Positions 20,001-29,938 of a stretch of DNA of 64,000 bases are shown one piece after another. Origin of the DNA: Oxalobacteraceae bacterium (lineage in GTDB: Bacteria; Pseudomonadota; Gammaproteobacteria; Burkholderiales; Burkholderiaceae_D). The stretch covers positions 1 to 64,000 of the forward strand of contig JAJTGD010000014.1 of the NCBI GenBank assembly GCA_021299035.1. Direction: 5' to 3'. Position 1 is the stretch's first letter. Each line of letters begins with the position of its first letter. The translations under genes and the position numbers were made by a program. The notes under the pieces were generated by a model. It saw only the letters and a list, made by a program, of their open reading frames with translations. It was not told where the DNA came from and did not search any database.

Positions 20001-20596
20001 CGTTTTACCTGTTCGGGGGCCATGTATCTAGCGCTGACTTGGCTGTGCAGTGCTAAAGTTTGTTTCGAGCTGTCGGCGGTCATTCCGGTACCTCTCAATA
20101 CCGTACGCCCTTCTTTTGCCTCGACTAGGCGATCGGTTTTCACGATATCCTGCTCGGTCAGAATAAGCATGTAGTCTGAAGTCGCCACTAATTCGCCAGC
20201 GTTGTCAGCTGATGGGCGCTGCAATATTACGTTATCGTACAAATGCAATTCAGTGCGATCACTATTAATTTTGGCCGAATCCGAGCGAATTTTCATCGGT
20301 GGTCGGCGCGGTGAAAATGCCGTGACGCGCAGTTGCTGTACGGTGATGTGATCCTGATCCGGATAGTGGATCAAGCGCTCACCTTCGACCTGATACTCCG
20401 GCCGCCCGCGCTCTCCAGTGCTGGTGTAGCGAAACTTGTCTATGGTGTAATCGGGCTCGGTGGTCTTCAGGCGAGTCGCAGCATTTTCGTTGGTCTCCGA
20501 TGATTTCTGCAGCATCCAAAAACTTCCGCCGGCCACCAGCAGCATAAAACCGAGCGCCGTCACCGCACTTAGGCGTGGCCGAAAATCATCCATCAT
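19997..20596 (-). CDS. lptC: LptC, LPS export inner-membrane protein
   Basis: LptC is a bitopic inner-membrane protein that accepts LPS from LptB2FG and passes it to LptA. The 199-residue product has one N-terminal helix (about residues 9-28, AVTALGFMLLVAGGSFWML) and a periplasmic jellyroll (PDYTIDKFRYTSTGERGRPEYQ). The start overlaps the kdsC stop as ATGA; a second ATG directly follows (MMDD), so the exact start could be one codon later. Confidence 0.93.
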   Translation of the reverse strand: MMDDFRPRLSAVTALGFMLLVAGGSFWMLQKSSETNENAATRLKTTEPDYTIDKFRYTSTGERGRPEYQVEGERLIHYPDQDHITVQQLRVTAFSPRRPPMKIRSDSAKINSDRTELHLYDNVILQRPSADNAGELVATSDYMLILTEQDIVKTDRLVEAKEGRTVLRGTGMTADSSKQTLALHSQVSARYMAPEQVKR

Positions 20597-21132
20597 CTCA
20601 AATACGGCGCCAGTGCCGCCTCGTAATTGCCTTGCGCACGCAAGATGAAATCGCAGACTTCACGCGCTGCGCCATGGCCCCCCGCTGCATCGGTGACCAG
20701 ATGCGCGCGCGTGCGCACTTCCGGATGCGCGTTCGGTACGCTGGCACAAAAGCCGACTCGGGTCATGACAGGCAGATCGACCAAGTCATCACCCATATAG
20801 CCGCACTGCTCGGCGTGCATGCCAAGCTCAGTAAGTAATTCTTCAAAAGCAGCACGCTTGTCTTGTGCGCCCTGGCGCAGCCAATCGATGCCAAGATCTT
20901 TCGCGCGCTGCACCACGATTTCCGACTTGCGCGCGCTGATAATCGCTGTCTTGACATTGAACTGCTGAAGCAGTTTGATGCCGTGGCCGTCTAGCACATG
21001 AAACGTCTTGATGGTTTCACCCTGCGCGCCGTAACGCAAGCCACCATCGGTGAGTACACCGTCCACATCGAAAATCATCAAGCGCACTTGTTTGGCACGT
21101 TCGGTCGCAAGTTGATTGGCTTGCGTCGTCAT
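20593..21132 (-). CDS. kdsC: 3-deoxy-D-manno-octulosonate 8-phosphate phosphatase
   Basis: KdsC is a HAD-family phosphatase that hydrolyses Kdo-8-phosphate to Kdo for lipid A core assembly. The 179-residue protein has HAD motif I FDVDGVLTDG, motif II IISAR, the motif III lysine in GAQDKRAAF and motif IV GDDLVDLPV. Its ATG shares the A of the kdsD TGA (TGATG), so translation is probably coupled. Confidence 0.95.
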   Translation of the reverse strand: MTTQANQLATERAKQVRLMIFDVDGVLTDGGLRYGAQGETIKTFHVLDGHGIKLLQQFNVKTAIISARKSEIVVQRAKDLGIDWLRQGAQDKRAAFEELLTELGMHAEQCGYMGDDLVDLPVMTRVGFCASVPNAHPEVRTRAHLVTDAAGGHGAAREVCDFILRAQGNYEAALAPYLR

Positions 21133-22160
21133 CAGATTACCTTCGCACGTGTCAGATCGTGGATGTGAAGCGCACCCACCAGCGTGCCGTCATTGTCTGT
21201 GACGAGTACCTGATTGATACGGAAGGCTTCCATCAGATCGACCGCTTCGACCGCCAGCTGCTCAGGGCTAACCGTGCGTGGCCTTGCATTCATCACCTCA
21301 CGCACCGGTGTGCGAGAAAAATCCTTACCAAGTTCGATCAGCCGGCGCAAGTCACCATCGGTAAAGATACCGAGGACCTTTGCATCATGATCAACGATCG
21401 CGGTCATCGCCATGCCCTTGCGGGTTACTTCGAGCAGCGCCTGCGGTAACAGCAAATCTGGCCCGACACTCGGGATGTCATCCCCCGTGCGCATCACGTC
21501 GCGCACATGGGTCAGCAAACGGCGGCCCAATGAGCCCCCTGGATGCGAGCGTGCGAAGTCTTCTTCACGAAAACCGCGTGCGTCGAGTAAGGCGACGGCG
21601 AGTGCATCACCCATGGCAAGCGTCGCGGTAGTGCTGGCTGTCGGTGCGAGGTTGAGCGGACAGGCTTCGCGTGCGACGCCAATATCAAGATGCACATCGG
21701 CCAATGTGGCCAGCGTGGACTGCGGTCGGCCGGTCATTGAGATCAGCTTGGCGCCAATGCGCTTGATGACGGGCACGATCGCCAGTAATTCGTCCGATTC
21801 GCCTGAGTTGGAAATCGCAATCACCGCGTCTGCTTCGGTCACCATGCCGAGGTCACCGTGCGCTGCCTCGGCGGGATGTACGAACAAGGCGGGGGTACCG
21901 GTGGAAGCCAGTGTGGCGGCTATTTTGCGGGCGATATGACCTGATTTGCCCATGCCGGAGACCACTACTCGGCCACCGCAACCTAACAGCAGAGCGACCG
22001 CCCGGGCGAAGGCATCATCGGGGCTATTGGATAGTCGGTCCTTGAGCGCCAGGATGGCCTCGGCTTCGATGTCGAGGGTCTGGCGTGCCAGTTGCAACGC
22101 CCGCAAAGCAGCGGCGTTATCAAAATGTTTCGACGAACTTTTCTGATGCGTTACACTCAT
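21132..22160 (-). CDS. kdsD: arabinose-5-phosphate isomerase (KpsF/GutQ family)
   Basis: KdsD interconverts ribulose-5-phosphate and arabinose-5-phosphate, the first step of Kdo synthesis. With the ATG at 22160 the protein has 342 residues: an N-terminal SIS sugar-isomerase domain (VVVSGMGKSGHIARKIAATLAS, SNSGESDE) and two C-terminal CBS domains (from about residue 215). The frame is also open from ATGs at 22175 and 22190; the MSVTHQ start matches the usual length best but lacks a strong ribosome binding site. It heads the Kdo/LPS transport operon. Confidence 0.93.
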   Translation of the reverse strand: MSVTHQKSSSKHFDNAAALRALQLARQTLDIEAEAILALKDRLSNSPDDAFARAVALLLGCGGRVVVSGMGKSGHIARKIAATLASTGTPALFVHPAEAAHGDLGMVTEADAVIAISNSGESDELLAIVPVIKRIGAKLISMTGRPQSTLATLADVHLDIGVAREACPLNLAPTASTTATLAMGDALAVALLDARGFREEDFARSHPGGSLGRRLLTHVRDVMRTGDDIPSVGPDLLLPQALLEVTRKGMAMTAIVDHDAKVLGIFTDGDLRRLIELGKDFSRTPVREVMNARPRTVSPEQLAVEAVDLMEAFRINQVLVTDNDGTLVGALHIHDLTRAKVI

Positions 22161-22197
22161 GCGCAAAGTATAGCCCATTAAATAAAGCAAAAAACCT

Positions 22198-22228
22198 GCC
22201 AGACGTAAGATTTCTTACGTTTTCTGGC
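22198..22228. repeat. inverted repeat / hairpin between kdsD and the CPA2 antiporter gene
   Basis: The arms ACGTAAGA (22203-22210) and TCTTACGT (22213-22220) are perfectly complementary around a 2-base centre. They are enclosed by GCCAG (22198-22202) and CTGGC (22224-22228). On the minus strand the hairpin is followed by AGG and six T residues, so it resembles an intrinsic terminator facing kdsD. It sits in the 100-bp divergent gap and could instead be an operator or attenuator. Confidence 0.6.
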
Positions 22229-22240
22229 GGGTTAATCACC

Positions 22241-22261
22241 ATGAAACCGACTACCCACTAA
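22241..22261 (+). other. six-residue mini-ORF whose stop overlaps the antiporter start
   Basis: ATG-AAA-CCG-ACT-ACC-CAC-TAA encodes MKPTTH and ends in TAATG, sharing its last base with the ATG of the antiporter gene. It stands 12 bp after the hairpin. No good ribosome binding site is visible for the antiporter ATG itself, so re-initiation from this leader is possible. It could equally be chance. Confidence 0.25.
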
Positions 22262-24243
22262 TGCACTCTGCGCTCGAACTTACGCTCATCCTGCTGATCG
22301 CGGCGGTACTTGGCGTGGTTGCGTTTCGCATGATGCATTTACCACCGATGCTGGGCTACCTGACGGTCGGTGTATTAATTGGTCCGCATGCACTTGGGCT
22401 CGCCTCGCAGAGCGCGACCACCCATACGCTCGCAGAGTTTGGTGTGGTGTTCTTGATGTTCTCGATTGGTCTCGAGTTCTCATTACCGAAGCTAAAGTCA
22501 ATGCGGCGTAATGTGTTCGGTCTTGGCACTGCGCAGGTCGGATTGACTATTCTGATGTCGATGGCGGGCGTCGCCTTGCTGGCGCCATTATTGCCGCAAT
22601 ACTTTGAGATGAGTTTGGGCGCAGCGTTTGCCATTGGTGGTGCGCTGTCGATGTCATCGACCGCCATCGTCCTCAAGCTGCTGACCGAGAAACTCGAACT
22701 TGAAAGCGAACACGGTCGCCGCATTACTGCGATCTTGCTATTTCAGGATCTGGCCGTGGTGCCGCTGCTGATTCTGATTCCGGCGCTGGGCAACCCCGGT
22801 GCGGACATTATTGAAGACCTTGGTCTGGCCGCATTGAAGGCTGTATTTGTACTCGCGCTGCTACTCTCGTTCGGTCAGGTCCTGCTGCGGCGTTGGTTTC
22901 AGATTGTCGTCCAGCGTCGATCGCAAGAGTTGTTCATGCTGAACCTGCTGCTGATTACACTCGGCGCGGCATGGGTGACCGAGGTCGCTGGCTTATCACT
23001 TGCGCTCGGTGCATTCATCGCCGGCATGTTGATCTCGGAAACCGAGTACCGCTTGCAGGTCGAAGAAGATATCAAGCCGTTCCGTGACGTACTGTTGGGT
23101 CTATTCTTCATCAGCGTCGGCATGATGCTCGACATGGCGCTGGTCTTCAATAATTTACTTCTGGTGCTTGCGCTGCTGGTCATACCGTTTGCGCTGAAGT
23201 TTGGCCTGATCGCGCTGGTCGCTCGTTTGTTTGGTGCGCCATCCGGCATTGCTATTCGTACTGGTCTCGGGTTGGCGCAGGGCGGTGAATTTGGCTTCGT
23301 GCTGTTAAATCAAGCAGGTGCGCTGAAACTCATCGATCCAGGCTTCGTGCAATTGATTTTGGCAGCCATGGTGCTGTCCATGTTGGCCACGCCTTTCATT
23401 CTGGCGAACGCTGACCGCATCGTGATGCGCTTGTCACGTAACGAGTGGATGCAGCAATCACTCGCGATTACCTCGCTGGCAGCACGCACGATGAGTGATG
23501 AGAAGCACGTGATCATCGCTGGCTTTGGCCGTACTGGTCAGAGTATCGCCAAGGTACTCGAGGAAGAAAACATTCCGTATCATGCGCTCGACTTGGATCC
23601 GCAGCGGGTACAGGAGGCGCAAGCGGCTGGCGCGAATGTTTCTTACGGCGACACGTCGCGCCGTGAGAGTTTGATCGCTGCGGGCATTCATCGTGCGGCA
23701 GCGCTCGTCGTGACTTATGCAGATACCCAAGCCGCACTGAAGACCTTGCATTTCGCGAATGAGTTGGCGCCGACCCTGCCCGCGATTGTGCGCAGTATCG
23801 ACGATACCGATATCGAGAAGCTTCGTGCCGGCGGTGCTGATGAAGTGGTGCCTGAGACGATCGAGAGCAGTCTGATGCTAGCCTCACAAACCCTTCTAAT
23901 GCTGGGGGTTCCGCTGAGTGAAGTTGTGCAACGGGCACAGCGGGTGCGGGGCGAGCGTTATGCATCCTTGCGCGGCTACTTTCATGGGCAGGGTGATGTT
24001 CCGGATGATGAGCACCATCTGCAGGTGCGGCTGCACTCGGTGCCGATACGCGAGCGAGCTGCAGCAATTGGTCGTGAGTTTTCGGAGCTTGCGCTATCTG
24101 ACGTCGGGGCTGAGGTGACTGCGGTCAGGCGTGGCAAGAGTCGGCTGATATTTTCGCCTGAGCTTCGTTTGGAAGCAGGTGACGTCGTGGTACTGCGCGG
24201 CACCGCTGAAGCAATCGAGCGCGCCGAAAAGCGGCTGCTCTGA
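22261..24243 (+). CDS. CPA2-family monovalent cation:proton antiporter with TrkA domains (KefB/YbaL-like)
   Basis: This is a cation/proton antiporter of the CPA2 family, probably exporting K+ in exchange for H+. The 660-residue protein has about 12 transmembrane helices in residues 1-385, starting LTLILLIAAVLGVVAFRM. The pore motif MSSTAIVLKLL and GLSLALGAFIAGMLIS are present. A cytoplasmic TrkA_N (RCK) nucleotide-binding domain follows (HVIIAGFGRTGQSIAKVLEE). A TrkA_C domain lies near the C-terminus (GAEVTAVRRGKSRLI). It is divergent from kdsD and followed 14 bp later by an AEC transporter gene. The exact ion and regulator are not shown by sequence. Confidence 0.9.
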   Translation: MHSALELTLILLIAAVLGVVAFRMMHLPPMLGYLTVGVLIGPHALGLASQSATTHTLAEFGVVFLMFSIGLEFSLPKLKSMRRNVFGLGTAQVGLTILMSMAGVALLAPLLPQYFEMSLGAAFAIGGALSMSSTAIVLKLLTEKLELESEHGRRITAILLFQDLAVVPLLILIPALGNPGADIIEDLGLAALKAVFVLALLLSFGQVLLRRWFQIVVQRRSQELFMLNLLLITLGAAWVTEVAGLSLALGAFIAGMLISETEYRLQVEEDIKPFRDVLLGLFFISVGMMLDMALVFNNLLLVLALLVIPFALKFGLIALVARLFGAPSGIAIRTGLGLAQGGEFGFVLLNQAGALKLIDPGFVQLILAAMVLSMLATPFILANADRIVMRLSRNEWMQQSLAITSLAARTMSDEKHVIIAGFGRTGQSIAKVLEEENIPYHALDLDPQRVQEAQAAGANVSYGDTSRRESLIAAGIHRAAALVVTYADTQAALKTLHFANELAPTLPAIVRSIDDTDIEKLRAGGADEVVPETIESSLMLASQTLLMLGVPLSEVVQRAQRVRGERYASLRGYFHGQGDVPDDEHHLQVRLHSVPIRERAAAIGREFSELALSDVGAEVTAVRRGKSRLIFSPELRLEAGDVVVLRGTAEAIERAEKRLL

Positions 24244-24257
24244 TTCGGTAGGCGCAA

Positions 24258-25163
24258 ATGGAAGTTCTAAGCCGTATCGCCGGCATCATCCTGCCGGTTT
24301 TTCTGATTACTGCCGCTGGCTATGGCTACGCACGCTTACGCGGCCAGCAAGTCAGTGAAGATATGGCCGGCCTTAGTCGTGTCAATGTCGAGCTGCTCTC
24401 ACCCGTGCTGTTGTTCTCTGCGTTGGCGTCGAAAGATTTCGACTTGGTCGCCAATCTGCCGCTGATTCTGGCAGGCTTGCTGATATCGCTGGGCTCAGGT
24501 TTGATTGCGTGGCCGATTGCGCGCTTGCTCGGTTACGACCCGCGCACCTTTGTGCCGCCCATGATTTACAACAATTGCGGCAATATGGGCGTTCCACTCA
24601 TCGTGCTTGCCTTCGGCGCTGCTGCACTATCGGAAGCGGTCGCCATGTTCGTCGCCGGAACGCTGGTGTATTTCACGGTGGGCATTTGGATTATGGAGAG
24701 TGCCCACAAAGGGCCGCGGCTATCAATACGCCGCACCTTGGCCAACCCCATGATCATGAGCGTGCTGATCGGTATTCTGTTCGCCGCTTTTCGTATCCCA
24801 TTACCTTCTATGCTGTTGCAAGCGATGCGCATGCTCGGCGAGGCGGCGATTCCGATCATGCTGATCGCACTCGGCGTGCGTATGGTGGATGTAAGCTTCA
24901 CCCATTGGCGTATCGGTTTAGTCGGTGCGATCGTCTGTCCCTTGTCAGGGCTTGCGGTCGCCTGGGGGATTGATCAATGGCTGACCTTGACCGTGATGCA
25001 GCGTGGTCAGATGTATCTGTTTGCTTCGCTACCACCAGCCGTTTTTAGCTTCATGATCGCCAGTGCTTACAAACAAGAGCCGGACAAGGTGGCAGCAATT
25101 GTCATGCTCGGGAACTTGGCTGCGCTGGTATTCGTGCCGCTCGGCCTGTGGGTCGGCATGTAG
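24258..25163 (+). CDS. AEC-family transporter (auxin efflux carrier type)
   Basis: This is a 301-residue membrane protein of the AEC family, whose bacterial members carry dicarboxylates such as malate or malonate; the substrate here is unknown. About ten hydrophobic helices are visible in two five-helix halves. A family-type unwound segment (YNNCGNMGVPLIVLAFG) occurs in the first half and ASLPPAVFSFMIASAY in the second. The gene is 14 bp downstream of the antiporter gene. Its stop is only 2 bp from the convergent uvrA stop, with no terminator visible between them. Confidence 0.88.
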   Translation: MEVLSRIAGIILPVFLITAAGYGYARLRGQQVSEDMAGLSRVNVELLSPVLLFSALASKDFDLVANLPLILAGLLISLGSGLIAWPIARLLGYDPRTFVPPMIYNNCGNMGVPLIVLAFGAAALSEAVAMFVAGTLVYFTVGIWIMESAHKGPRLSIRRTLANPMIMSVLIGILFAAFRIPLPSMLLQAMRMLGEAAIPIMLIALGVRMVDVSFTHWRIGLVGAIVCPLSGLAVAWGIDQWLTLTVMQRGQMYLFASLPPAVFSFMIASAYKQEPDKVAAIVMLGNLAALVFVPLGLWVGM

Positions 25164-25165
25164 TT

Positions 25166-28036
25166 TCAAGCCCGCTTGCGTTCCTTCTTTGGGGTCAGCA
25201 GATTCGCGAGGTAACGACCAGTAAAGCTGGCGGAATTTTTCGCGACGTCTTCCGGCGTACCTGCCGCGATTATCTGTCCGCCACCGGCCCCGCCTTCCGG
25301 ACCCAGATCAACAACCCAGTCAGCCGTTTTGATGACATCCAGATTGTGTTCAATGATCACGATGGTGTTGCCTTGATCACGCAAGCGATGAATGACTTTC
25401 AGTAGCAAGGCAATATCATGGAAATGCAAACCGGTGGTCGGTTCATCGAGAATATAAAGCGTGCGCCCTGTGTCACGTTTGGATAGCTCAAGTGATAATT
25501 TGACCCGCTGTGCTTCGCCACCAGACAGTGTGGTTGCACTCTGGCCTAGTCGGATATAGCCCAAACCAACATCAAGCAGTGTCTGCAATTTGCGTGCAAT
25601 CAGCGGTACTGGCTTGAAGAACTCGAAGGCGTCTTCAACCGTCAGCTCCAGCACATTGGAAATATTTTTACCCTTGTACTGCACCTCGAGGGTTTCACGG
25701 TTGTAGCGCTTGCCATGACACACATCGCAGGGTACGTAAACATCTGGCAGGAAGTGCATCTCGACCTTCAACACACCATCGCCCTGACACGCTTCGCAGC
25801 GACCGCCCTTCACATTGAACGAGAACCGCCCTGCCGAGTAGCCACGCTCGCGTGCTTGCGGCACGGTCGAGAACAATTCACGGATAGGCGTAAAAACGCC
25901 GGTGTAGGTGGCCGGGTTAGAGCGCGGTGTGCGTCCAATCGGCGCCTGATCAACCGCGATCACTTTGTCGAAGTGTTCCAGACCCGCAATGCTGTCGTGC
26001 TCAGCGGGCTCGGCTTGTGAGCCATATAAATGGCGCGCTAGCGCGTGATACAGGGTGTCATTGACCAGCGTTGATTTGCCCGAACCTGATACGCCGGTGA
26101 CGCAGGTTAGCAAGCCAACCGGCAAATGAAGATCGACCTGTTTCAAATTATTGCCGGTTGCGCCACGAATCACGAGTTGTCGCTTGGGATCCGGCGCGGT
26201 GCGCTGCGGCGGTATATCGATAGCGCGTGTGCCGTTGAGATATTGCGCGGTCAGTGAATTACGATTTCGCAGGATATCTTGCAGGCTGCCCTGAGCGATC
26301 ACCTCGCCGCCATGAACGCCAGCGCCCAGCCCCATGTCGATGATATGGTCGGCACAGCGAATCGCGTCTTCGTCATGCTCAACCACCAACACGGTGTTAC
26401 CAAGATCGCGCAGATGTTTCAGGGTCGTGATCAGTCGGTCGTTGTCACGCTGATGCAGACCAATCGACGGCTCGTCGAGTACGTACATCACGCCCGTCAG
26501 TCCGGAACCGATCTGTGAAGCCAGGCGTATCCGCTGCGCTTCACCACCGGAGAGCGTATCGGCGCTACGCGCGAGCGACAGATAGTCTAGGCCAACATTG
26601 TTGAGGAAACGTAGTCGGGCGACGATCTCTTTGATGATGCGATCGGCAATATCTTTCTTCGCGCCTTTCAGAGACAGCTTCTCGAAAAACTCAAGCGCAG
26701 CGCGCAAGGGTAAATCCGCCACCTGAAAAATCGCGCGGCGCTGTGGTCCATTACCCACCATTACATGGCGCGCCTCGACTCGCAAGCGAGCACCATTACA
26801 TTCCGGACATTGCTTCTCGTTGATGAACTTGGAGAGCTCTTCCTTCACTGCCATCGAGTCAGTCTCGTGATAGCGTCGCTGCAGGTTGTTCACTACGCCT
26901 TCAAACGTGTGCTCCTTAATCACCGTGCGGCCGCGCTCGTTGATATAGGCGAAAGGAATTTTTTCTTTGCCTGAGCCATACAGGACTACTTCCTGAGCTG
27001 ACGCCGGCAAGTTTTCAAATGGCGCATCGATATCGAATTCGTAGTGCTTCGCGAGCGACGACAGCATCGTGAAATAAAACTGGTTACGACGGTCCCATCC
27101 TTTGACCGCACCCGATGCCAGAGACAGATTGGGGAAGGCAACAATTCGCTTCGGATCAAAAAATTCGATATGACCGAGGCCATCGCACTCGGGGCAGGCG
27201 CCCATCGGGTTGTTGAACGAGAACAGCCGTGGCTCGAGTTCCTGCAATGAATAGCCGCAGGTCGGGCAGGCAAATTTATTTGAGAAGATTTGTTCCTTGC
27301 CACTGTCCATCTCAAGCGCGATGGCACGACCTTCGGCCAGGCGGAGCGCGGTCTCGAAACTCTCCGCTAGACGCTGTTTGAGATCAGCACGCAGTTTCAG
27401 CCGGTCGACCACCACATCAATGCTGTGCTTTTCATTCTTCTTTAGCTTGGGTAGTTCATCCGCTTCGAAGATGCGCGCTGCACCGGTGCCGCTTTGGATA
27501 CGAAAACGTACAAAGCCTTGCGCTTGCATTTGCTCCAGCAGATCGTGGTGCTCACCTTTGCGGTTAGCAACGACCGGCGCCAGAATCATCAGCTTGGTGT
27601 CTTCGGGCATTGCCAGCGCGGTATCGACCATTTGCGACACCGACTGCGCAGCGAGCGGGTTTTCCGGGTGGTCGGGGCAATGCGGGGTACCAACGCGTGC
27701 GTACAGCAGGCGCAAATAATCATGAATCTCGGTGACCGTGCCCACAGTCGAGCGTGGATTGTGCGAAGTTGCCTTCTGCTCGATCGAGATCGCGGGTGAC
27801 AAACCCTCAATCAAATCGACATCTGGTTTTTCCATCAGCTGCAAAAACTGGCGCGCATACGCCGAGAGCGACTCGACATAGCGGCGCTGGCCTTCTGCAT
27901 ACAAGGTGTCAAAAGCGAGCGAAGACTTGCCTGAGCCCGATAAGCCGGTGATCACAATCAGCTTGTCGCGCGGAAGATCAAGGCTGATGTTCTTCAAGTT
28001 GTGGGTGCGTGCACCCCGAATTCGGATTTCGTCCAT
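25166..28036 (-). CDS. uvrA: excinuclease ABC subunit A
   Basis: UvrA is the damage-recognition ATPase of nucleotide excision repair. The 956-residue protein has two ABC ATPase modules: Walker [10 protein letters not shown] near the N-terminus and GVSGSGKST in the second half, with signatures [13 protein letters not shown] and [13 protein letters not shown]. Zinc-binding cysteine pairs occur in CPTCG/CPEC and CEAC/CDVCHG, and [12 protein letters not shown] is present. The frame is open to a GTG at 28063, but ATG 28036 gives the standard start [16 protein letters not shown]. It is divergent from the MFS gene, as in most betaproteobacteria. Confidence 0.97.
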   Translation of the reverse strand: MDEIRIRGARTHNLKNISLDLPRDKLIVITGLSGSGKSSLAFDTLYAEGQRRYVESLSAYARQFLQLMEKPDVDLIEGLSPAISIEQKATSHNPRSTVGTVTEIHDYLRLLYARVGTPHCPDHPENPLAAQSVSQMVDTALAMPEDTKLMILAPVVANRKGEHHDLLEQMQAQGFVRFRIQSGTGAARIFEADELPKLKKNEKHSIDVVVDRLKLRADLKQRLAESFETALRLAEGRAIALEMDSGKEQIFSNKFACPTCGYSLQELEPRLFSFNNPMGACPECDGLGHIEFFDPKRIVAFPNLSLASGAVKGWDRRNQFYFTMLSSLAKHYEFDIDAPFENLPASAQEVVLYGSGKEKIPFAYINERGRTVIKEHTFEGVVNNLQRRYHETDSMAVKEELSKFINEKQCPECNGARLRVEARHVMVGNGPQRRAIFQVADLPLRAALEFFEKLSLKGAKKDIADRIIKEIVARLRFLNNVGLDYLSLARSADTLSGGEAQRIRLASQIGSGLTGVMYVLDEPSIGLHQRDNDRLITTLKHLRDLGNTVLVVEHDEDAIRCADHIIDMGLGAGVHGGEVIAQGSLQDILRNRNSLTAQYLNGTRAIDIPPQRTAPDPKRQLVIRGATGNNLKQVDLHLPVGLLTCVTGVSGSGKSTLVNDTLYHALARHLYGSQAEPAEHDSIAGLEHFDKVIAVDQAPIGRTPRSNPATYTGVFTPIRELFSTVPQARERGYSAGRFSFNVKGGRCEACQGDGVLKVEMHFLPDVYVPCDVCHGKRYNRETLEVQYKGKNISNVLELTVEDAFEFFKPVPLIARKLQTLLDVGLGYIRLGQSATTLSGGEAQRVKLSLELSKRDTGRTLYILDEPTTGLHFHDIALLLKVIHRLRDQGNTIVIIEHNLDVIKTADWVVDLGPEGGAGGGQIIAAGTPEDVAKNSASFTGRYLANLLTPKKERKRA

Positions 28037-28184
28037 CTGGCCTGTGTTTTGGTGACCGAGCACTATGCTTTTTGCAAGCGCTTGACTCGGTCGGGGCGGG
28101 TCAACCTGTTACTATAGCTGGTTTTCAAATCCCGCTGATGACCCGTTTACGATACGCGTCAAGCGGCACCCCTCCTGATTCTTC

Positions 28185-29411
28185 ATGTCTGTTGCCCAAG
28201 ACGTTGACGCTAGCCGCATGACCCCAACCGAGATTCGGGCATCGGTTTCGCTCGCCTCGATTTTCGGTTTGCGCATGCTTGGGCTGTTCCTGATCCTGCC
28301 GGTATTTGCAGTGCATGCAAAGTCGATGCCGGGCGGCGAAGACGCGATGCTGGTTGGTTTGGCCATGGGTATGTATGGCTTGACCCAGGCGATTGGACAA
28401 ATCCCGTTCGGCATGGCGTCCGATCGCTTCGGCCGCAAACGTATCATCGTGATCGGGCTGGTGCTGTTCATCCTTGGTTCTTTAATTGCGGCGATCGATA
28501 CCCATGTCATTTGGGTCATCATCGGTCGTGCCGTACAGGGGGCAGGGGCGGTGTCAGCCGCAGTCACCGCACTGATCGCAGACTCCACGCGCGACGAACA
28601 CCGCACCAAGGCGATGGCCTTAGTGGGTGCTTCAATCGGTTTGACCTATGCGGCGTCATTGGTCATGGCGCCACTCCTGTATGCCGCCATTGGCATGAGC
28701 GGCATGTTCATGTTGGTGGCGGTGCTGGCGGCAGTTGCGATTGCCGTTGTGTTATTCATTACGCCGCAGGCGCCGCCGCGCTCGCCTGAGCGCGCCTCAT
28801 TCATGCAAGTGCTGGCAGATCCTGAATTAATGCGCATGAACTTTGGTGTATTTGCGCTGCACGGGATACAGATGTCGATGTTCGTGGTGCTGCCGAACGT
28901 TTTGGTTGACGCCGGTGGATTGCCGATCGACCAGCATTGGAAGATTTATCTGCCTGTGGTGCTGGTCTCTTTCATCTTAATGTTGCCGCCGATTTTTCTG
29001 GGCGAGAAGCGCGGCAGGATGAAGCAAGTATTCGTGTTTTCGATTGGCCTGCTGCTGTTGGTCGAGATTGGATTGCGGGCTGCGATCGCAGAGACGCAAT
29101 TGTCATTCGAGATGCTGGTGGCCTTACTGCTCGCGTTTTTTGTGGCTTTCAATATTCTGGAAGCAAGTCAACCATCACTGGTATCACGGCTAGCACCTGC
29201 GTCTGCACGCGGTGCGGCGCTTGGCATTTACAACACGATGCAGGCCATCGGCTTGTTTGCAGGCGGGGCAGGTGGCGGCTTGTTGGCCAAGCACTATGGC
29301 GCCCCGGCGGTGTTCACTGCGGGCTGTGTTGTCACACTTGCCTGGCTTATAATCGCGTCATCAATGAAACACATGCCGCGGCGAGCACAGCGCGAAGCGG
29401 CGCCCGCCTGA
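28185..29411 (+). CDS. MFS transporter, drug-efflux type
   Basis: This 408-residue major facilitator has 12 predicted helices. MFS motif A is ASDRFGRKR between helices 2 and 3, and the central loop carries the Pro/Arg-rich stretch around residue 195. It resembles the YajR-like efflux proteins encoded between uvrA and ssb in betaproteobacteria, but the substrate is unknown. The start is ATG 28185 after a weak ribosome binding site. ssb follows 36 bp downstream. Confidence 0.9.
   Translation: MSVAQDVDASRMTPTEIRASVSLASIFGLRMLGLFLILPVFAVHAKSMPGGEDAMLVGLAMGMYGLTQAIGQIPFGMASDRFGRKRIIVIGLVLFILGSLIAAIDTHVIWVIIGRAVQGAGAVSAAVTALIADSTRDEHRTKAMALVGASIGLTYAASLVMAPLLYAAIGMSGMFMLVAVLAAVAIAVVLFITPQAPPRSPERASFMQVLADPELMRMNFGVFALHGIQMSMFVVLPNVLVDAGGLPIDQHWKIYLPVVLVSFILMLPPIFLGEKRGRMKQVFVFSIGLLLLVEIGLRAAIAETQLSFEMLVALLLAFFVAFNILEASQPSLVSRLAPASARGAALGIYNTMQAIGLFAGGAGGGLLAKHYGAPAVFTAGCVVTLAWLIIASSMKHMPRRAQREAAPA
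29348..29353 (+). promoter_or_regulatory. possible -10 element for ssb inside the MFS gene end
   Basis: A perfect TATAAT lies about 95 bp upstream of the ssb ATG, within the last codons of the MFS gene. The -35 position (TGTGTT at 17 bp) is poor. A separate ssb promoter is reasonable because single-strand binding protein must be expressed constitutively, but this is only a motif match. Confidence 0.25.
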
Positions 29412-29447
29412 TTTCATTTCTATTTTCTTTCCAATCGGGAGATTCGC

Positions 29448-29906
29448 ATGGCATCCGTGAACAAGGTCATCATCGTCGGCAACCTCGGACGCGATCCCGA
29501 GACGCGCTATATGCCGAGTGGCGATGCGATCACCAATATCGCAGTAGCGACCACCGACAAATGGAAAGACAAGAGCACGGGTGAGCAAAAAGAAGCCACC
29601 GAATGGCATCGTATTTCGTTCTTCGGCAGGCTGGCGGAAGTGGCGGGGCAATACCTGAAAAAAGGTTCGCAGGTGTACATTGAGGGCAAGCTGCGCACCC
29701 GCAAATACACCGACAAAGACGGCGTCGAAAAATATTCCACCGAGATCGTTGCGGATGTCATGCAGATGCTTGGCAGTCGCCAAGGCGGTGGTGCAGCACA
29801 GATGGATGATCACGGCAGCAGTCGTGGTGCGTCACAGCCACCCGCACAAATGGGTGGGCGCCAGCCAGCCAATATCAATCTCGAGGATGACGACATTCCG
29901 TTCTGA
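29448..29906 (+). CDS. ssb: single-stranded DNA-binding protein
   Basis: SSB coats single-stranded DNA in replication and repair. The 152-residue protein has the OB-fold in residues 1-112 ([20 protein letters not shown], then [19 protein letters not shown]). A Gly/Gln-rich linker and the acidic tip DDDIPF, which recruits partner proteins, follow. The ATG has GGGAGA 5 bp upstream. Length and motifs are normal. Confidence 0.97.
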   Translation: MASVNKVIIVGNLGRDPETRYMPSGDAITNIAVATTDKWKDKSTGEQKEATEWHRISFFGRLAEVAGQYLKKGSQVYIEGKLRTRKYTDKDGVEKYSTEIVADVMQMLGSRQGGGAAQMDDHGSSRGASQPPAQMGGRQPANINLEDDDIPF

Positions 29907-29938
29907 TTGATTCGCGCTATTCATAGCCGGGTGCGACC

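Noticed and set aside
23513-24067. 184-codon antisense open frame inside the CPA2 antiporter gene
   Set aside because: It is a shadow of the real gene: low-complexity His/Arg/Ser-rich translation, no ribosome binding site, no family resemblance.
25161-25168. Terminator between the AEC transporter gene and uvrA
   Set aside because: The two stops are 2 bp apart and no stem with a T run is visible on either side, so none is annotated.
28104-28123. CTGT-N8-CTGG upstream of uvrA as an SOS (LexA) box
   Set aside because: The right half should read ACAG and does not; only the left half matches, so a LexA site is not supported.
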